From the NCBI RefSeq assembly GCF_000315485.1, contig NZ_JH992941.1, positions 992,001 to 1,056,000 of the forward strand: a stretch of DNA of 64,000 bases. Direction: 5' to 3'. The first letter of the stretch is position 1, and every line of letters starts with the position of its first letter. Origin of the DNA: Bacteroides oleiciplenus YIT 12058 (GTDB taxonomy: Bacteria > Bacteroidota > Bacteroidia > Bacteroidales > Bacteroidaceae). This document shows, one piece after another, positions 1 to 9,535 of this stretch. The notes beneath the pieces were generated by a model. It had not been told where the DNA came from and did no database searches. It worked only from the letters and a program-made list of their open reading frames with translations. The position numbers and the translations under genes are program-made.

Positions 1-1004
1 CTCTGTTCAACAACAGACTGACAGGTACATTCGATGCCTTCAGAAAGAATATCACTGGTATTCCGACAGGACGTTACGACGTTGTCTTGCCCAGCGAGGT
101 AGGTTACAACCTACCCAACGAAAATCTGAACAAAGACGCTTATGTAGGTGCCGAAGGTATGATTACCTGGAAAGATAATATCGGAGATGTGAACTATACC
201 GTAAGCGGTAATATGACTTTCTCAAGATATAAGATGGTTTATCGTTACAAAGAAAGATTCGGTAGCTCCTGGAATAAATATCGCAATGGTTCCAATGACC
301 GTTGGGGTGGTATTTATTGGGGATATCAGGTAATCGGGCGTTTCGAGTCTCAGGATGAAATCAACAACTATCCGATTAATATAGACGGCCAGAACAACCG
401 TTCACTGTTACCCGGTGACTTTATCTACAAAGATGTCAACGGTGACGGCATCATCAACGGAATGGACGAACGTCCTATCGGTTATCCCGAAGGCTGGTCT
501 CCAATGTTGTCTTTCGGTGGTAACATTGGCGTTGAATGGAAAGGTATTGACCTGAATATCGACTTTGCAGGTGGTGCCATGCAAGGATGGGGGCAGAACT
601 ATGAATTGAGAAACCCTCTTCACGGTAACGGTAACTCACCGGAGTATCTTCTGGAAGACAGATGGCATCGCGAAGACCCATATGATCCGAACAGTGCATG
701 GGTTTCAGGATATTATCCCGCTATCAGAAAAGGAGAGTCCGGACCTAACGGCAAAAACAGTGACTTCTGGTTGCACAATGTACACTATCTGAGAGTTAAG
801 AACCTGGAAGTAGGATATAGTCTTCCTGCACACATTCTTCAGAAGATACGCGCACAAAAAGTACGTGTATATGTCAATGCTTCAAACCTGATCTCATTCG
901 ACAATGTACATCAGTATGAAATAGACCCGGAAATCAGTGCCGCAGCAGCTGTTGTATACCCACAGCAAAAAACCATACTTGTTGGATTTAACATTACCTA
1001 TTAA
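1..1004 (+). CDS. SusC/RagA-type TonB-dependent transporter, C-terminal part (5' truncated by window)
   Basis: The frame is open from base 3 of the window, so the ATG-like start near 87 is internal (a TTG) and the gene begins outside. About 333 C-terminal residues are visible. They look like the outer-membrane beta-barrel of a SusC-family importer: alternating aromatic-rich strands, an NWW/GGAMQGWGQNYE-type extracellular loop, the segment VRVYVNASNLISF, and a final strand ending in an aromatic residue (FNITY). SusC proteins import oligosaccharides using TonB energy, together with a SusD lid. A SusD gene follows after 5 bp, so the two are clearly one operon. The plug domain and signal peptide are not visible. 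Confidence 0.93.
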   Translation, partial: LFNNRLTGTFDAFRKNITGIPTGRYDVVLPSEVGYNLPNENLNKDAYVGAEGMITWKDNIGDVNYTVSGNMTFSRYKMVYRYKERFGSSWNKYRNGSNDRWGGIYWGYQVIGRFESQDEINNYPINIDGQNNRSLLPGDFIYKDVNGDGIINGMDERPIGYPEGWSPMLSFGGNIGVEWKGIDLNIDFAGGAMQGWGQNYELRNPLHGNGNSPEYLLEDRWHREDPYDPNSAWVSGYYPAIRKGESGPNGKNSDFWLHNVHYLRVKNLEVGYSLPAHILQKIRAQKVRVYVNASNLISFDNVHQYEIDPEISAAAAVVYPQQKTILVGFNITY

Positions 1005-1009
1005 AAAAG

Positions 1010-2869
1010 ATGATTATGAAAAAATATATCAGTTTATTCATTGTGGGAGTTTTGTTTACCTCCCTATTATCCAGTTGTGGGGATAGTTGGTTCGAGAAAG
1101 ATCCTCAGAACATCCTCACCGACGAGCAGGTATGGAATGACCCAGCCTTGATTAAATCGCAGTTGGCAAACATCTATAACAGAATGCCTCAGTTGCACGG
1201 CGACTTCAACACAGGCGGTATGACTGAAGTTGATGATGCCATGTATTCGGGCACAATGGACCAAAACTACAGAAATGAGCTTCAGTATGGTGATGACTAC
1301 GGCAGATGGTGGGATTACGGATTGATTCGCGACATCAACATGTCCATCGAGAAACTGGATAAATTCAGTACCGGATTAGGAACAGAGCAGAAAGCATTGT
1401 TCAATGCAGAATTCCGTTTCTTGCGTGCTTATGTATATTTTGAATTGGTAAGACGCATGGGTGGAGTTCCTCTCATCACCACTACGCTGGAATATGACTT
1501 CAGCGGTGACCCGTCTTATCTGCAAAATCCACGTGCCAAAGAGCACGAAATCTATGATTTCATTTATACTGAAATCCAAAGTATCAAAGACCAGTTGGCA
1601 AGCAACAACGGAAGCCAGACCAGAGCTAACACTTATACAGCCCTTGCATTGCAGAGCCGTGCCATGCTGTATGCTGGTTCCATTGCTAAATACAACAACG
1701 AACTGACCCCCGCTGTGAAGACAGATGGTGGTGAAGTAGGCATCTCTGCCAGTATGGCTAACGATTACTACAAGAAATCTCTTGAAGCATCCAAAGCAAT
1801 CATCGCAGGCCCTTACGAACTGTATAATTCAAATCCGGATAAAGGAAAGAACTTCTATGACTTGTTCATGACCAAGACAGGAAATAAGGAAATCATCTTT
1901 GCCAAAGATTACCTAGCTCCCACAAAGGTGCACCGCTTCGCATATGATAACATCGTAAGACACTTGACAGAAGATAACGAGTCGTCTTCTACCATCGCCC
2001 CGTCACTGAGTCTTGTTGAAAGCTATGACTATCTGGATGGGAGCAAAGGAACATTGCACTATAAAGATGCCAACGGCAATTACATTGTATATGAAAATCA
2101 AACTACTATCTTTGCCAACAAAGATGCACGCCTTTACGGTACTATCGTTTATCCAGGTACTAAGTTCCGGAGTATAGACGTTGATATTCAGGCTGGTGTT
2201 GCCATCTGGAATGCAACCACCGGAACCTATGACCTCAGTGTAAACCCGACATTGGGCAGCAATTATGAAGATGGAAAAACATGGACAGGTCTGGATGGTC
2301 CGAAGGACAATGCACCGGACGTAAGTAACACTGGTTTCTACATCCGTAAGTTTGTCAGCGAGGCTTCAGCAGCCAGCTCACGCGGTACCGGCTGCGAAAA
2401 CTGGTGGCCTTGGTTCCGCCTGGGAGAAATCTACCTGAATGCTGCCGAAGCAGCTTTCGAGCTGGGTGAAACAACTCCTACGCCGGAAAGTTACATCAAT
2501 AAACTGCGTGAACGTGCAGGGTTCCCGGCCAACAGTATCGAACACCTGACTCTGGAAAAAATCCAGAATGAGCGTCGTGTAGAACTTGCATTTGAGGATC
2601 ACCGGTACTTCGACATGAAACGTTGGAGAATAGCAGATAAGACCTGGGACGGTACTTACAATGACAATACCGTGGTATACGGACTCTATCCTTACAGAGT
2701 AGCCGTAGCCAAACCCGGAACAGATGACAAAGACAAGTTCATCTTTGACAAGGCAACGCTGACTCGCTTCAAAAGACCGAGGCTGTTCCGTCTGGCCAAC
2801 TATTATTCATCAATCGACCAGAATGTCATCAATAACAATCCGAAAATCGTTAAAAACCCGTTCCATTAA
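1010..2869 (+). CDS. SusD/RagB family glycan-binding lipoprotein
   Basis: 619 residues. The N-terminus is a lipoprotein signal ending LLSSC, so the mature protein is anchored at a Cys around residue 22 and probably faces the cell surface. TPR-like helices and the C-terminal SusD region follow, including EIYLNAAEAAFELGE, LRERAGFP and ERRVELAFEDHRYFDMKRW, which are hallmark SusD segments. It acts as the lid and binding subunit of the preceding SusC pore. Two in-frame ATGs lie at 1010 and 1016; the second (MKKYIS) gives the more usual signal peptide. It is immediately followed by a DUF3823 lipoprotein, an arrangement known from several PULs. Confidence 0.95.
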   Translation: MIMKKYISLFIVGVLFTSLLSSCGDSWFEKDPQNILTDEQVWNDPALIKSQLANIYNRMPQLHGDFNTGGMTEVDDAMYSGTMDQNYRNELQYGDDYGRWWDYGLIRDINMSIEKLDKFSTGLGTEQKALFNAEFRFLRAYVYFELVRRMGGVPLITTTLEYDFSGDPSYLQNPRAKEHEIYDFIYTEIQSIKDQLASNNGSQTRANTYTALALQSRAMLYAGSIAKYNNELTPAVKTDGGEVGISASMANDYYKKSLEASKAIIAGPYELYNSNPDKGKNFYDLFMTKTGNKEIIFAKDYLAPTKVHRFAYDNIVRHLTEDNESSSTIAPSLSLVESYDYLDGSKGTLHYKDANGNYIVYENQTTIFANKDARLYGTIVYPGTKFRSIDVDIQAGVAIWNATTGTYDLSVNPTLGSNYEDGKTWTGLDGPKDNAPDVSNTGFYIRKFVSEASAASSRGTGCENWWPWFRLGEIYLNAAEAAFELGETTPTPESYINKLRERAGFPANSIEHLTLEKIQNERRVELAFEDHRYFDMKRWRIADKTWDGTYNDNTVVYGLYPYRVAVAKPGTDDKDKFIFDKATLTRFKRPRLFRLANYYSSIDQNVINNNPKIVKNPFH

Positions 2870-2884
2870 TAATATATATAAGTC

Positions 2885-3559
2885 ATGAAAAAAATAGCAC
2901 TTTTTATCACAATAGGTTGCCTCCTGATACTCTCAAGTTGCGGATATGACAACTATGATGAACCCAAGTCCATACTGTCGGGAAAGGCTGTATACGAAGG
3001 AGAAGCAATAGGAGTTCGTACTGACGGAACAAGATTTGCACTATTCCAGGATGGTTACGATTTCAAATCAGAAATACCGGCACACATTGCTCAGGATGGA
3101 ACTTATTCTGTATCTTTGTTTGATGGCGAATATAAACTGGTCAGAATTAGCGGAGCACCTTGGGAAGCACCCCAGAACGATACGATATTAATCAGAGTAA
3201 AGGGCAATACAGTGCAGGATATTCCCGTTACACCATACTTCGTTATCAAGAACCCGTCTTTTCTAAAAAATGGGAATAAGGTTGTTGCCAAATTTACAAT
3301 CAAAAAAGTTGTGGAGAGTGCAAACCTGAAAAGTGTAGGTATCTATATCGGCAAAAGCATATTGACTGACAACAACAGAAACGAAGGTAACAAATTCATG
3401 GATTTATCCAATGTTATTCTGGATCAGGAAATGACTGTTGAGATTGATGTCCCATCCTCATTGACCAGTGCCAACTACGTATTTGCACGCGTAGGGGTAC
3501 AATCGGACAAAGCAGGAGAGTTTTGCTACACACAATCAACAAAGGTTACACTGAAATAA
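2885..3559 (+). CDS. DUF3823 domain lipoprotein (putative surface glycan-binding protein)
   Basis: 224 residues with signal peptide and lipobox ending LILSSCG (Cys about residue 20). The body begins with a carboxypeptidase-regulatory-like or Ig-like fold (SGKAVYEGEAIGVRTDGTRFALFQDGY, then SVSLFDGEYKLVR), followed by a second all-beta region. This matches DUF3823 proteins, found directly after SusD in PULs, where some act as surface glycan-binding proteins. The 15-bp gap to susD shows co-transcription. Glycan specificity cannot be read from the sequence. Confidence 0.85.
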   Translation: MKKIALFITIGCLLILSSCGYDNYDEPKSILSGKAVYEGEAIGVRTDGTRFALFQDGYDFKSEIPAHIAQDGTYSVSLFDGEYKLVRISGAPWEAPQNDTILIRVKGNTVQDIPVTPYFVIKNPSFLKNGNKVVAKFTIKKVVESANLKSVGIYIGKSILTDNNRNEGNKFMDLSNVILDQEMTVEIDVPSSLTSANYVFARVGVQSDKAGEFCYTQSTKVTLK

Positions 3560-3590
3560 GTCACAGGATAACTTAAGTATAGGAATTACG

Positions 3591-3622
3591 AGAGGAAGTA
3601 TCCGCAAACAGATACTTCCTCT
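3591..3622 (+). terminator. Strong hairpin between DUF3823 and GH30 genes
   Basis: A perfect 12-bp stem, AGAGGAAGTATC paired with GATACTTCCTCT, encloses an 8-base loop and is followed by CCATTTTAT, a weak U tract. It lies between two same-strand PUL genes, so it may act as a partial terminator or mRNA-end stabiliser that lowers GH30 expression relative to susCD. Confidence 0.6.
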
Positions 3623-3648
3623 CCATTTTATAAATAAACTCTTATCGA

Positions 3649-5223
3649 ATGAAAAAAACAATTCTTGCAGCTATGCTATCAGGTATATGCAGTTATGCTT
3701 TTGCCCAGCCGACCACTCATTTCGAGATAGTTGCCGAACAGCCTTTGCAAGTCATGGAGCACTTCAGCGCTTCGGATGCCTGGAGCATGCACATCATAGG
3801 CAAATGGCCTCAGGAAAAACAGAACCAGGTGGCAGACTGGCTATTCAGCACGGAGAACGATGCCAACGGCAAACCTAAAGGTATCGGCCTCTCCCTGTGG
3901 CGGTTCAATGTAGGTGCAGGGAGCACGGAGCAGGGCAAAGCAAGTCAGATAGGTTCTCCCTGGATGCGTACCGAATGTTTCTTGCAGCCGGACGGAAATT
4001 ATGACTGGAACAAACAACAAGGGCAACGCAACTTTCTCCGTCTAGCCAAAGAGCGCGGGGTCAACAAATTCCTTGCTTTCCTGAACTCGCCTCCTGTTTA
4101 TTACACCCAGAACGGGCTCGCCACCAACACCGGACGTGACGGTACACTCAATCTGAAAGAAGAACATTATGAAGACTTCGCCCGCTTCCTGGCAAACATG
4201 ATTAAAGGAGTGGAAAAGAAAGACGGCATCAAGTTCGACTACCTCTCCCCTTTTAATGAGCCGGATGGTCATTGGAATTGGATAGGTCCCAAACAAGAAG
4301 GCACTCCGGCCACAAAGAAAGAAATAGCCCGTGCCGTACGCCTCATCAGTAAAGAGTTTGTAAAAGAAGGAATTGATACAAAAATTGCTATCTGTGAAGC
4401 ATCAGACTATCGCTGTATGTTCGCTACACATATGACGGACCATGAACGGGGATACGAAATACAGTCTTACTTCTCTCCCGATAGTGTAGATACGTATCTG
4501 GGAAACACTCCTAAGGTACTCCGCCTCATCTCGGGGCATAGTTATTGGACGACTACACCGCTGAACATGCTGCGTGATTATCGCCGCCAGTTGCGTGATA
4601 CGTTGGATAAGTACAAGGTTGATTTCTGGCAGACGGAAACCTGCATTATGGGGAATGACGAGGAAATAGGTGGCGGTCATGGATTCGACTGCACAATGAA
4701 AACAGCCCTTTATGTGGCACGTATCATTCATCATGACATTGTCTATGCAGGAGCCCGTAGCTGGCAATGGTGGCGTGCCATAGGAGGCGATTATAAAGAT
4801 GGATTAATACGCGAATATACTGATCCAGACTTGCGCAATGGCAGAGTGGAAGATTCAAAACTGATGTGGATATTAGGTAACTATAGCCGTTTCATCCGCC
4901 CGGGAGCTGTACGCATGTCTATTCGTACAACCGACAGGAAGGGGCAGGTAATTCCGGAAGGAGATACTGACCAGAAAGGACTTATGTGCTCTGCTTACCG
5001 GAATATAAACGGGCAATGGGTGATGGTAGTCATCAACTACGCCGACAAGGAGCAAAATTTCACGTTCCATGTAAATGATTCGAAGGTGAAATCATGGCAA
5101 GGCTATCGCACATCGGATAAAGTTGGCGAAGACTTGCTCCCCATTGATAAATTGAAGAAAAAGCAATTGGCAGTAATCCCCGCACGCTCTGTCATTACTT
5201 TTGTGTCTGTGGTTAATGATTAA
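3649..5223 (+). CDS. GH30 family endo-glycanase (beta-1,6-linked glycan type)
   Basis: 524 residues with signal peptide (MKKTILAAMLSGICSYAFAQ). A GH30 (beta/alpha)8 barrel is followed by the small C-terminal beta-sandwich. The acid/base Glu is E204 in SPFNEPDGHWNW and the nucleophile is E330 in DFWQTETCIMG. Other family segments are FSASDAWSMHIIGKW, LSLWRFNVGAG and SWQWWRAIGGDYKDGL. It is probably periplasmic or surface-exposed and acts on material imported by the upstream SusCD. GH30 enzymes paired with SusCD and DUF3823 include beta-1,6-glucanases and beta-1,6-galactanases; I cannot decide between these. The stop codon overlaps the convergent downstream gene by 4 bp. Confidence 0.88.
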   Translation: MKKTILAAMLSGICSYAFAQPTTHFEIVAEQPLQVMEHFSASDAWSMHIIGKWPQEKQNQVADWLFSTENDANGKPKGIGLSLWRFNVGAGSTEQGKASQIGSPWMRTECFLQPDGNYDWNKQQGQRNFLRLAKERGVNKFLAFLNSPPVYYTQNGLATNTGRDGTLNLKEEHYEDFARFLANMIKGVEKKDGIKFDYLSPFNEPDGHWNWIGPKQEGTPATKKEIARAVRLISKEFVKEGIDTKIAICEASDYRCMFATHMTDHERGYEIQSYFSPDSVDTYLGNTPKVLRLISGHSYWTTTPLNMLRDYRRQLRDTLDKYKVDFWQTETCIMGNDEEIGGGHGFDCTMKTALYVARIIHHDIVYAGARSWQWWRAIGGDYKDGLIREYTDPDLRNGRVEDSKLMWILGNYSRFIRPGAVRMSIRTTDRKGQVIPEGDTDQKGLMCSAYRNINGQWVMVVINYADKEQNFTFHVNDSKVKSWQGYRTSDKVGEDLLPIDKLKKKQLAVIPARSVITFVSVVND

Positions 5224-7424
5224 CCACAGACATTCACCCTATTGATATCCACCACTGCACTCATTTCGCCCATTTTTCCCAATAGAGCCTCTGCACCTTT
5301 CGCTATCTTGAAATTCATCTCCTCTTCATAGAGCGGAATCACCTGATAGAAATTCACTTCCTCACCATTGGGCAACTGGCATACGGCAGCACCTTCTTTC
5401 ACATTCTCCGGATTAATGAGCAATACCCCCGAAAGCTTTGTATCCTCCGCAAACGGTTCGCCATTCGGAATAGTATGTCCCCAGCCCAACCAAGTATCCT
5501 GTTCTATCGGCAGACGGGCAAGTATCTTCAGCCAGCGCAACGGCCAGTAGTCCTTTTCGTCATGGCTCTGGATTTTCCAATCGGCAGGCAAATATATCAA
5601 TAATTCGGCACGCTCCAGCTTATACTCAGCCAACTTTCTGGGTACATTCATCCGATGCGCACCCATTCCCGAGGTCACCAACGTATAATAGTTCTTCTCA
5701 TCCGTAGGCTCAATAATATAAATATCTATGTGGACATCCGGCGAAGCTATTTCATGGAAGACATTATCCGAATGACCGAAGAACTTCTCGATATGAGCCT
5801 CCAGAGTATCTATCTCTTCCCCCTTATATATTTCCGGATTATAGGGCAATACTCCATTCTTACAATTCTCAACGTACTCTTTCGCGTCTTCATCGTCCGG
5901 ATCCAGCTCCAACGAATGCTCAAAAGCCTCCTGTGCTTTGTCCAACTGATTTAAATAATAATAGGCATAGCCCACACGATAGAACCAAAGCGCGTCTTCC
6001 TTGCACTCTTCTTCTATCGAGAAGAGGCAATCAAGAGCTTCCTGAAAGCTTCCCAGATTATTGTAGGCACGTGCCAGAAGTCCTGTCAACTCTGTACCCC
6101 GCTCCTCTTCGGCAATCTCCAGGATGGCATCTATTATCCTTTGTTCTTCATCTTCCTCATTCCACTTCTCTATCTTTTTGAGCAACTCATCATGTTTATC
6201 TTCTTTTATAGCCGAAAAATGCTTTATAAAACCAGTCGAAAAAGCCGTCGCCTCCTTCTTCCCTTCACACGAAATGGTGAAAAGGGTGAACTGATGCTCA
6301 GTAATCACCTGACATTGGCAAACGTATTCGTCACTCTTTTCATCTCCATCTGCACCCAAGTCATAGAGCCTGCATCTCCCATTCTTGAAGAACAGCTCCT
6401 CCAGCAACACAGGCGCATCATCTTCCAGATAGTCCGCTTCCTCATCGGGCATGGAATATGCCATCAGGCGAACAATATGCCAGTTCTCGTCCTCCCCGTC
6501 ATAATAGCCGCGAGAATCGTCTTCTTCAAAATAAAGATACTTGCCTGGAAGAGAAAACTTCAGGTTGCCCAAAGTATACGTCACCCACCCTTTACGATAA
6601 CCTATCGGAAATTCACATACATAATCCGGCAATGCAGAGACATCTATCGGCTCTTTTTCAGCCAGACGGCAAAGCAACAGGTAGTCTTCTTTCGGGAAAG
6701 GAAGAGACGCATCCATTCCGGCTGCCGTCTCCAGATTCTTTATAATGAACGAATTGATTTCTTCATCTTCATCACTACGGGCAGAAGGCATGAAGTAGCA
6801 ATCTTCCCACAAAGCACTCAAAGCGGTATTCCGGTAGAATAATGCATCACGTTCCTTATTGTTCCACATGAGGAATTCATTTGCCAGCGCTTCGATGCCC
6901 TTGTTCTTTATCCGTTCTACAAGATTTTCGGGGCGTACTCGTCCGAAGGGAGATACCACTGTTCCTGCTACTTCTTGCGGCATGTATTTGTTGCAATCCC
7001 AGCAGATGGCCTGCATATCGCCATCCTTGCTCATACGCTCCTGACAAAGCTCTACAATCGCATTCAGCCAATGATAGAAATGTTCGGAACGCATCCGTTC
7101 AAAGTCCCTGTGCTCATAATATTCCGTATCATCTTCCAGCTCGAAGGGGAAGTCCCTCAGTTCCATTAGTTCATCAACGATATCTATCGCAGCCTTATGA
7201 AAACCTGCTCCTAACAGGTTAGTCTGGCAATCGCCTATAATGACCATTTCATCCTCTGCCGACTCATAATTGAAGAATATATTTCCTAAACGGCAAACAG
7301 ATAATTCTGAATAATCCTCTGTATGACTAACAGATACCTCATGCCGGGCAGCCACGACATCCAGCAGCTTCTGGAATGAAGAAACATTTTTGCACTTCGT
7401 TGTTAATCTGAAACCTATACTCAT
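5220..7424 (-). CDS. TPR protein with C-terminal suppressor-of-fused (SUFU) domain
   Basis: 734 residues, very acidic, no signal peptide, so cytoplasmic. The first ~400 residues are an unassigned region. Residues ~440-520 contain TPR repeats (AYNNLGSFQEALDCLFSI; DALWFYRVGYAYYYLNQLDKAQEAFEHSLELDPDDEDAKEY). The last ~190 residues are a SUFU-type domain (VFHEIASPDVHIDIYIIEPTDE, LVTSGMGAHRMNVP, LPADWKI). Bacterial SUFU domains belong to a superfamily rich in polymorphic-toxin immunity proteins, although no toxin gene lies nearby. Its 34-bp spacing from the upstream acidic gene suggests a two-gene operon. The 3' end overlaps the GH30 stop by 4 bp in convergent orientation. Confidence 0.85.
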   Translation of the reverse strand: MSIGFRLTTKCKNVSSFQKLLDVVAARHEVSVSHTEDYSELSVCRLGNIFFNYESAEDEMVIIGDCQTNLLGAGFHKAAIDIVDELMELRDFPFELEDDTEYYEHRDFERMRSEHFYHWLNAIVELCQERMSKDGDMQAICWDCNKYMPQEVAGTVVSPFGRVRPENLVERIKNKGIEALANEFLMWNNKERDALFYRNTALSALWEDCYFMPSARSDEDEEINSFIIKNLETAAGMDASLPFPKEDYLLLCRLAEKEPIDVSALPDYVCEFPIGYRKGWVTYTLGNLKFSLPGKYLYFEEDDSRGYYDGEDENWHIVRLMAYSMPDEEADYLEDDAPVLLEELFFKNGRCRLYDLGADGDEKSDEYVCQCQVITEHQFTLFTISCEGKKEATAFSTGFIKHFSAIKEDKHDELLKKIEKWNEEDEEQRIIDAILEIAEEERGTELTGLLARAYNNLGSFQEALDCLFSIEEECKEDALWFYRVGYAYYYLNQLDKAQEAFEHSLELDPDDEDAKEYVENCKNGVLPYNPEIYKGEEIDTLEAHIEKFFGHSDNVFHEIASPDVHIDIYIIEPTDEKNYYTLVTSGMGAHRMNVPRKLAEYKLERAELLIYLPADWKIQSHDEKDYWPLRWLKILARLPIEQDTWLGWGHTIPNGEPFAEDTKLSGVLLINPENVKEGAAVCQLPNGEEVNFYQVIPLYEEEMNFKIAKGAEALLGKMGEMSAVVDINRVNVCG

Positions 7425-7458
7425 GGTTGTGACATATTAATTGTTAGCTATTTATTGT

Positions 7459-8622
7459 TTATTCTTCTGTCTCATCATCCTCTGTCTCATATAGCCTGCA
7501 CAAGTCGCTCCCCTGACGAAAATCAGAAAGATAGAAACGATACTGGGGATAATCTTTCAAGAACGGGATAATCTTCTTCATGAAAGCCGGCTCATCAAAC
7601 AACAAGAGGTCTATGTAGCAAGTACCTGTTCCGACAGCACCACCCAGCAAAAGCCCCAGACCTTCCGGAGCAAGTAGTTCTTCCGACAAGCGGTCTTCCA
7701 ACTCATATCGGAAATCCAGTGCCTTCTTCCCGTCTCCTTCTTCATCGTTCTCATACGGGAAAGCGATAAATACCGCCTGCGCGCCAAACTGGTTCAGTCG
7801 GTTGAACAACTCCTCCGACCCATTATAATAATCGGCAACCAGAGGCTGAAAGCAGGAACTGCCTGCAACAACGTCAAAACGCAATTCTTCGCTCTCCTGA
7901 GGTTCAAAACGATAACCTGTATATACTTGTTGCGGATTATCGAATATTTCCTTATCATGAGCCTTTAGCGTATCCGTAATGTATGCTTTGAGTTCGGGAA
8001 GCATCATACTGTTTTCAAGCGGAGTATCCGCCCGTTCCACACTACCGATGTACTGGTATGAAAGTCCTTCACCAAGCATGATTTCCATCATGATATAGTA
8101 TGCATTGTAGCTCTGGGCTTCTTCCAGCGAGCACAACTGTTCTTCGTAAAAGCAGATATTAAAGGCATTGATGTCTTCCTGATAGATAGCAGACACCTGC
8201 ACCTGGGACATATCCACATTCACCCCGTACATGCCAAAGCTAAAGCTTGCATCCGTCCCCTGATTGAAGGGGAAGAAGTGCCATTTTTCCTTAAACTGTG
8301 CAGGCAACTGCGACACCACATACGGATAAAGGTAGAATAAGTGTGTGCTACCCTCCACCGAGAAAGTGAATTCATAATCTCCGCCCAGGTTGAAGTGCAC
8401 ATCCTTGTTTATCAGATTGGTTCCGGCTGTAACAAACTCAACTGCATCGCCGCTCTCAAGCTGACCACGGTTCTCAACTATCCGTGCCAAGTCTTCCTCG
8501 TTGTCAGTAAACCATTTCCAGAAGTCCTGCACCCGTTTTCTGAAAGGCAACGCATCAACAACTTTATCATGCTCGTCAGCCTCCGTCCAAGCATCAATCT
8601 GTCCTCTTAATGTTTCATCCAT
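7459..8622 (-). CDS. Uncharacterised acidic cytoplasmic protein, partner of the SUFU/TPR gene
   Basis: 387 residues, no signal peptide or membrane segment, rich in Asp/Glu and aromatic residues. The sequence reads as a globular two-part protein: an N-terminal half of beta-type segments (VHFNLGGDYEFTFSVEGSTHLFYLYPYV) and a C-terminal half with GLGLLLGGAVGTGTCYIDLLLFDEPAFMKKIIPFL, which resembles the tail domain of immunity-like or SMI1/SUFU-type proteins. I do not recognise a named family with certainty. It is transcribed first in a unit with the SUFU/TPR gene, from a -7 element 25 bp upstream of the ATG, so the two products probably work together. Confidence 0.75.
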   Translation of the reverse strand: MDETLRGQIDAWTEADEHDKVVDALPFRKRVQDFWKWFTDNEEDLARIVENRGQLESGDAVEFVTAGTNLINKDVHFNLGGDYEFTFSVEGSTHLFYLYPYVVSQLPAQFKEKWHFFPFNQGTDASFSFGMYGVNVDMSQVQVSAIYQEDINAFNICFYEEQLCSLEEAQSYNAYYIMMEIMLGEGLSYQYIGSVERADTPLENSMMLPELKAYITDTLKAHDKEIFDNPQQVYTGYRFEPQESEELRFDVVAGSSCFQPLVADYYNGSEELFNRLNQFGAQAVFIAFPYENDEEGDGKKALDFRYELEDRLSEELLAPEGLGLLLGGAVGTGTCYIDLLLFDEPAFMKKIIPFLKDYPQYRFYLSDFRQGSDLCRLYETEDDETEE

Positions 8623-8646
8623 TGTTTTCTACAGTTTAATCTTGTC

Positions 8647-8654
8647 CAAAGATA
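8647..8654 (-). promoter_or_regulatory. Bacteroides -7 promoter element for the 8622 operon
   Basis: On the minus strand the sequence reads TAtcTTTG, an exact match to the Bacteroides sigma-ABfr -7 consensus TAnnTTTG. It lies about 25 bp upstream of the start codon at 8622 and would drive the two-gene SUFU operon. Confidence 0.6.
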
Positions 8655-8655
8655 A

Positions 8656-8998
8656 GAAAAGTCAGTTTATTCCCTCAACAATTAGCCATAAAAAGTTACA
8701 ATTGATTATACCTATTTAATGAGTGGCCTGACATAATGAAATTACAAACTGTCATTTTGTATTTCTAAAGGGTTTCTGAGTACCGTATTCCCGGGAAAGA
8801 GGTAGAGGGAACAGAAAAAATACAGCCAAATTCATTAAACTGAGAGCAAGAGGAAAGGAAGAAATACGAACTATCAACAGAAGAGAACAAAGAAATCCTA
8901 TTCTTAAGAAAAAGGAAACAAAATATGCTAATTTACCACTCAAAATAATAGTTCCATATTCATCAGGAAACATGCACTAAAAAAAACTCCAAAAAGGG
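8656..8998. other. Non-coding stretch without recognisable features
   Basis: AT-rich, purine-rich sequence between the SUFU operon promoter and the 22-bp repeat array. No convincing reading frame, hairpin or repeat was found. The only frame of note (minus strand, about 73 codons) shows no protein-like composition. Confidence 0.4.
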
Positions 8999-9168
8999 CA
9001 CTTTCAGTCTACCGACTCCGTTCACCGTAGAGTTTCAAAGGGTTTCCCGTAGAGCAAGCAAGCATTCGTTTACGATAAAGTTAACTTCTTGCCGACAGAA
9101 AATTAAGAGTTTGTCAACAAGGAGTTAAGAGTCTGTTTACATGAAATTGACTTTTTCCGCCTAATTAT
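8999..9168. repeat. Degenerate tandem array with 22-bp period
   Basis: Several motifs recur at exactly 22 bp. CCGTAGAG occurs at 9025 and 9047. TTAAC/TTAAG/TTAAG/TTGAC occur at 9081, 9103, 9125 and 9147. GTTTAC or variants occur at 9068, 9112 (TTGTCAAC) and 9135. About seven or eight diverged units can be laid out in one register; the least degraded part reads GTTTACGATAAAGTTAAC. A period that is not a multiple of three argues against coding. The array resembles the more regular one at 58433-58571 (TTTAC followed by TAAC). Function unknown. Confidence 0.6.
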
Positions 9169-9334
9169 CGTATAAATATCGCATATTATGCAGCAATTAG
9201 CGCGAATCATTCGACTATTTATGCATCAAATATCTACTTTGCACATATTAATAAAAATATGGGTTAGCAAAATAACGGATGTACTATCTTTATGAAATAA
9301 AAACAAGGGAAAATACACAAAAAAGGTATATAGA

Positions 9335-9529
9335 CTATAACCTGCCATACTCGCCCAAAGAAATCCCTTTATTGTTTTTAAACACTCAATTGAAATACAG
9401 AACATTGTTAAATCCGTCATAATAGCATATTTCCGAAACAGACATTTTCTGTTGCTTCAAAAATTGGCAGGCAATCTCTATTCGATAGTCATTCAGATAA
9501 GTGATAAAAGCTTTTCCAGATCTTGCCGA
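9335..9529 (-). pseudogene. AraC-family HTH domain remnant with in-frame stop
   Basis: Read on the minus strand from about 9529, the frame gives SGKAFITYLNDYRIE, then IACQFLKQQKMSVSEIC, then YYDGFNNVLYFN, a TGA stop, VFKNNKGISLGEYGRL and a final stop. This is the C-terminal AraC/XylS (HTH_18) DNA-binding domain. The TGA sits where family members have Arg (FNRVFK), consistent with a CGA-to-TGA nonsense change. Upstream the frame runs into a stop within four codons of the conserved part, so only a fragment survives. It is probably the tail of a former AraC regulator or hybrid two-component gene. Confidence 0.75.
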
Positions 9530-9535
9530 CAACAA

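Noticed and set aside
6141..6842. 233-codon + strand frame
   Set aside because: It lies antisense inside the SUFU/TPR gene; composition is that of a shadow frame, with no start context or recognisable domain.
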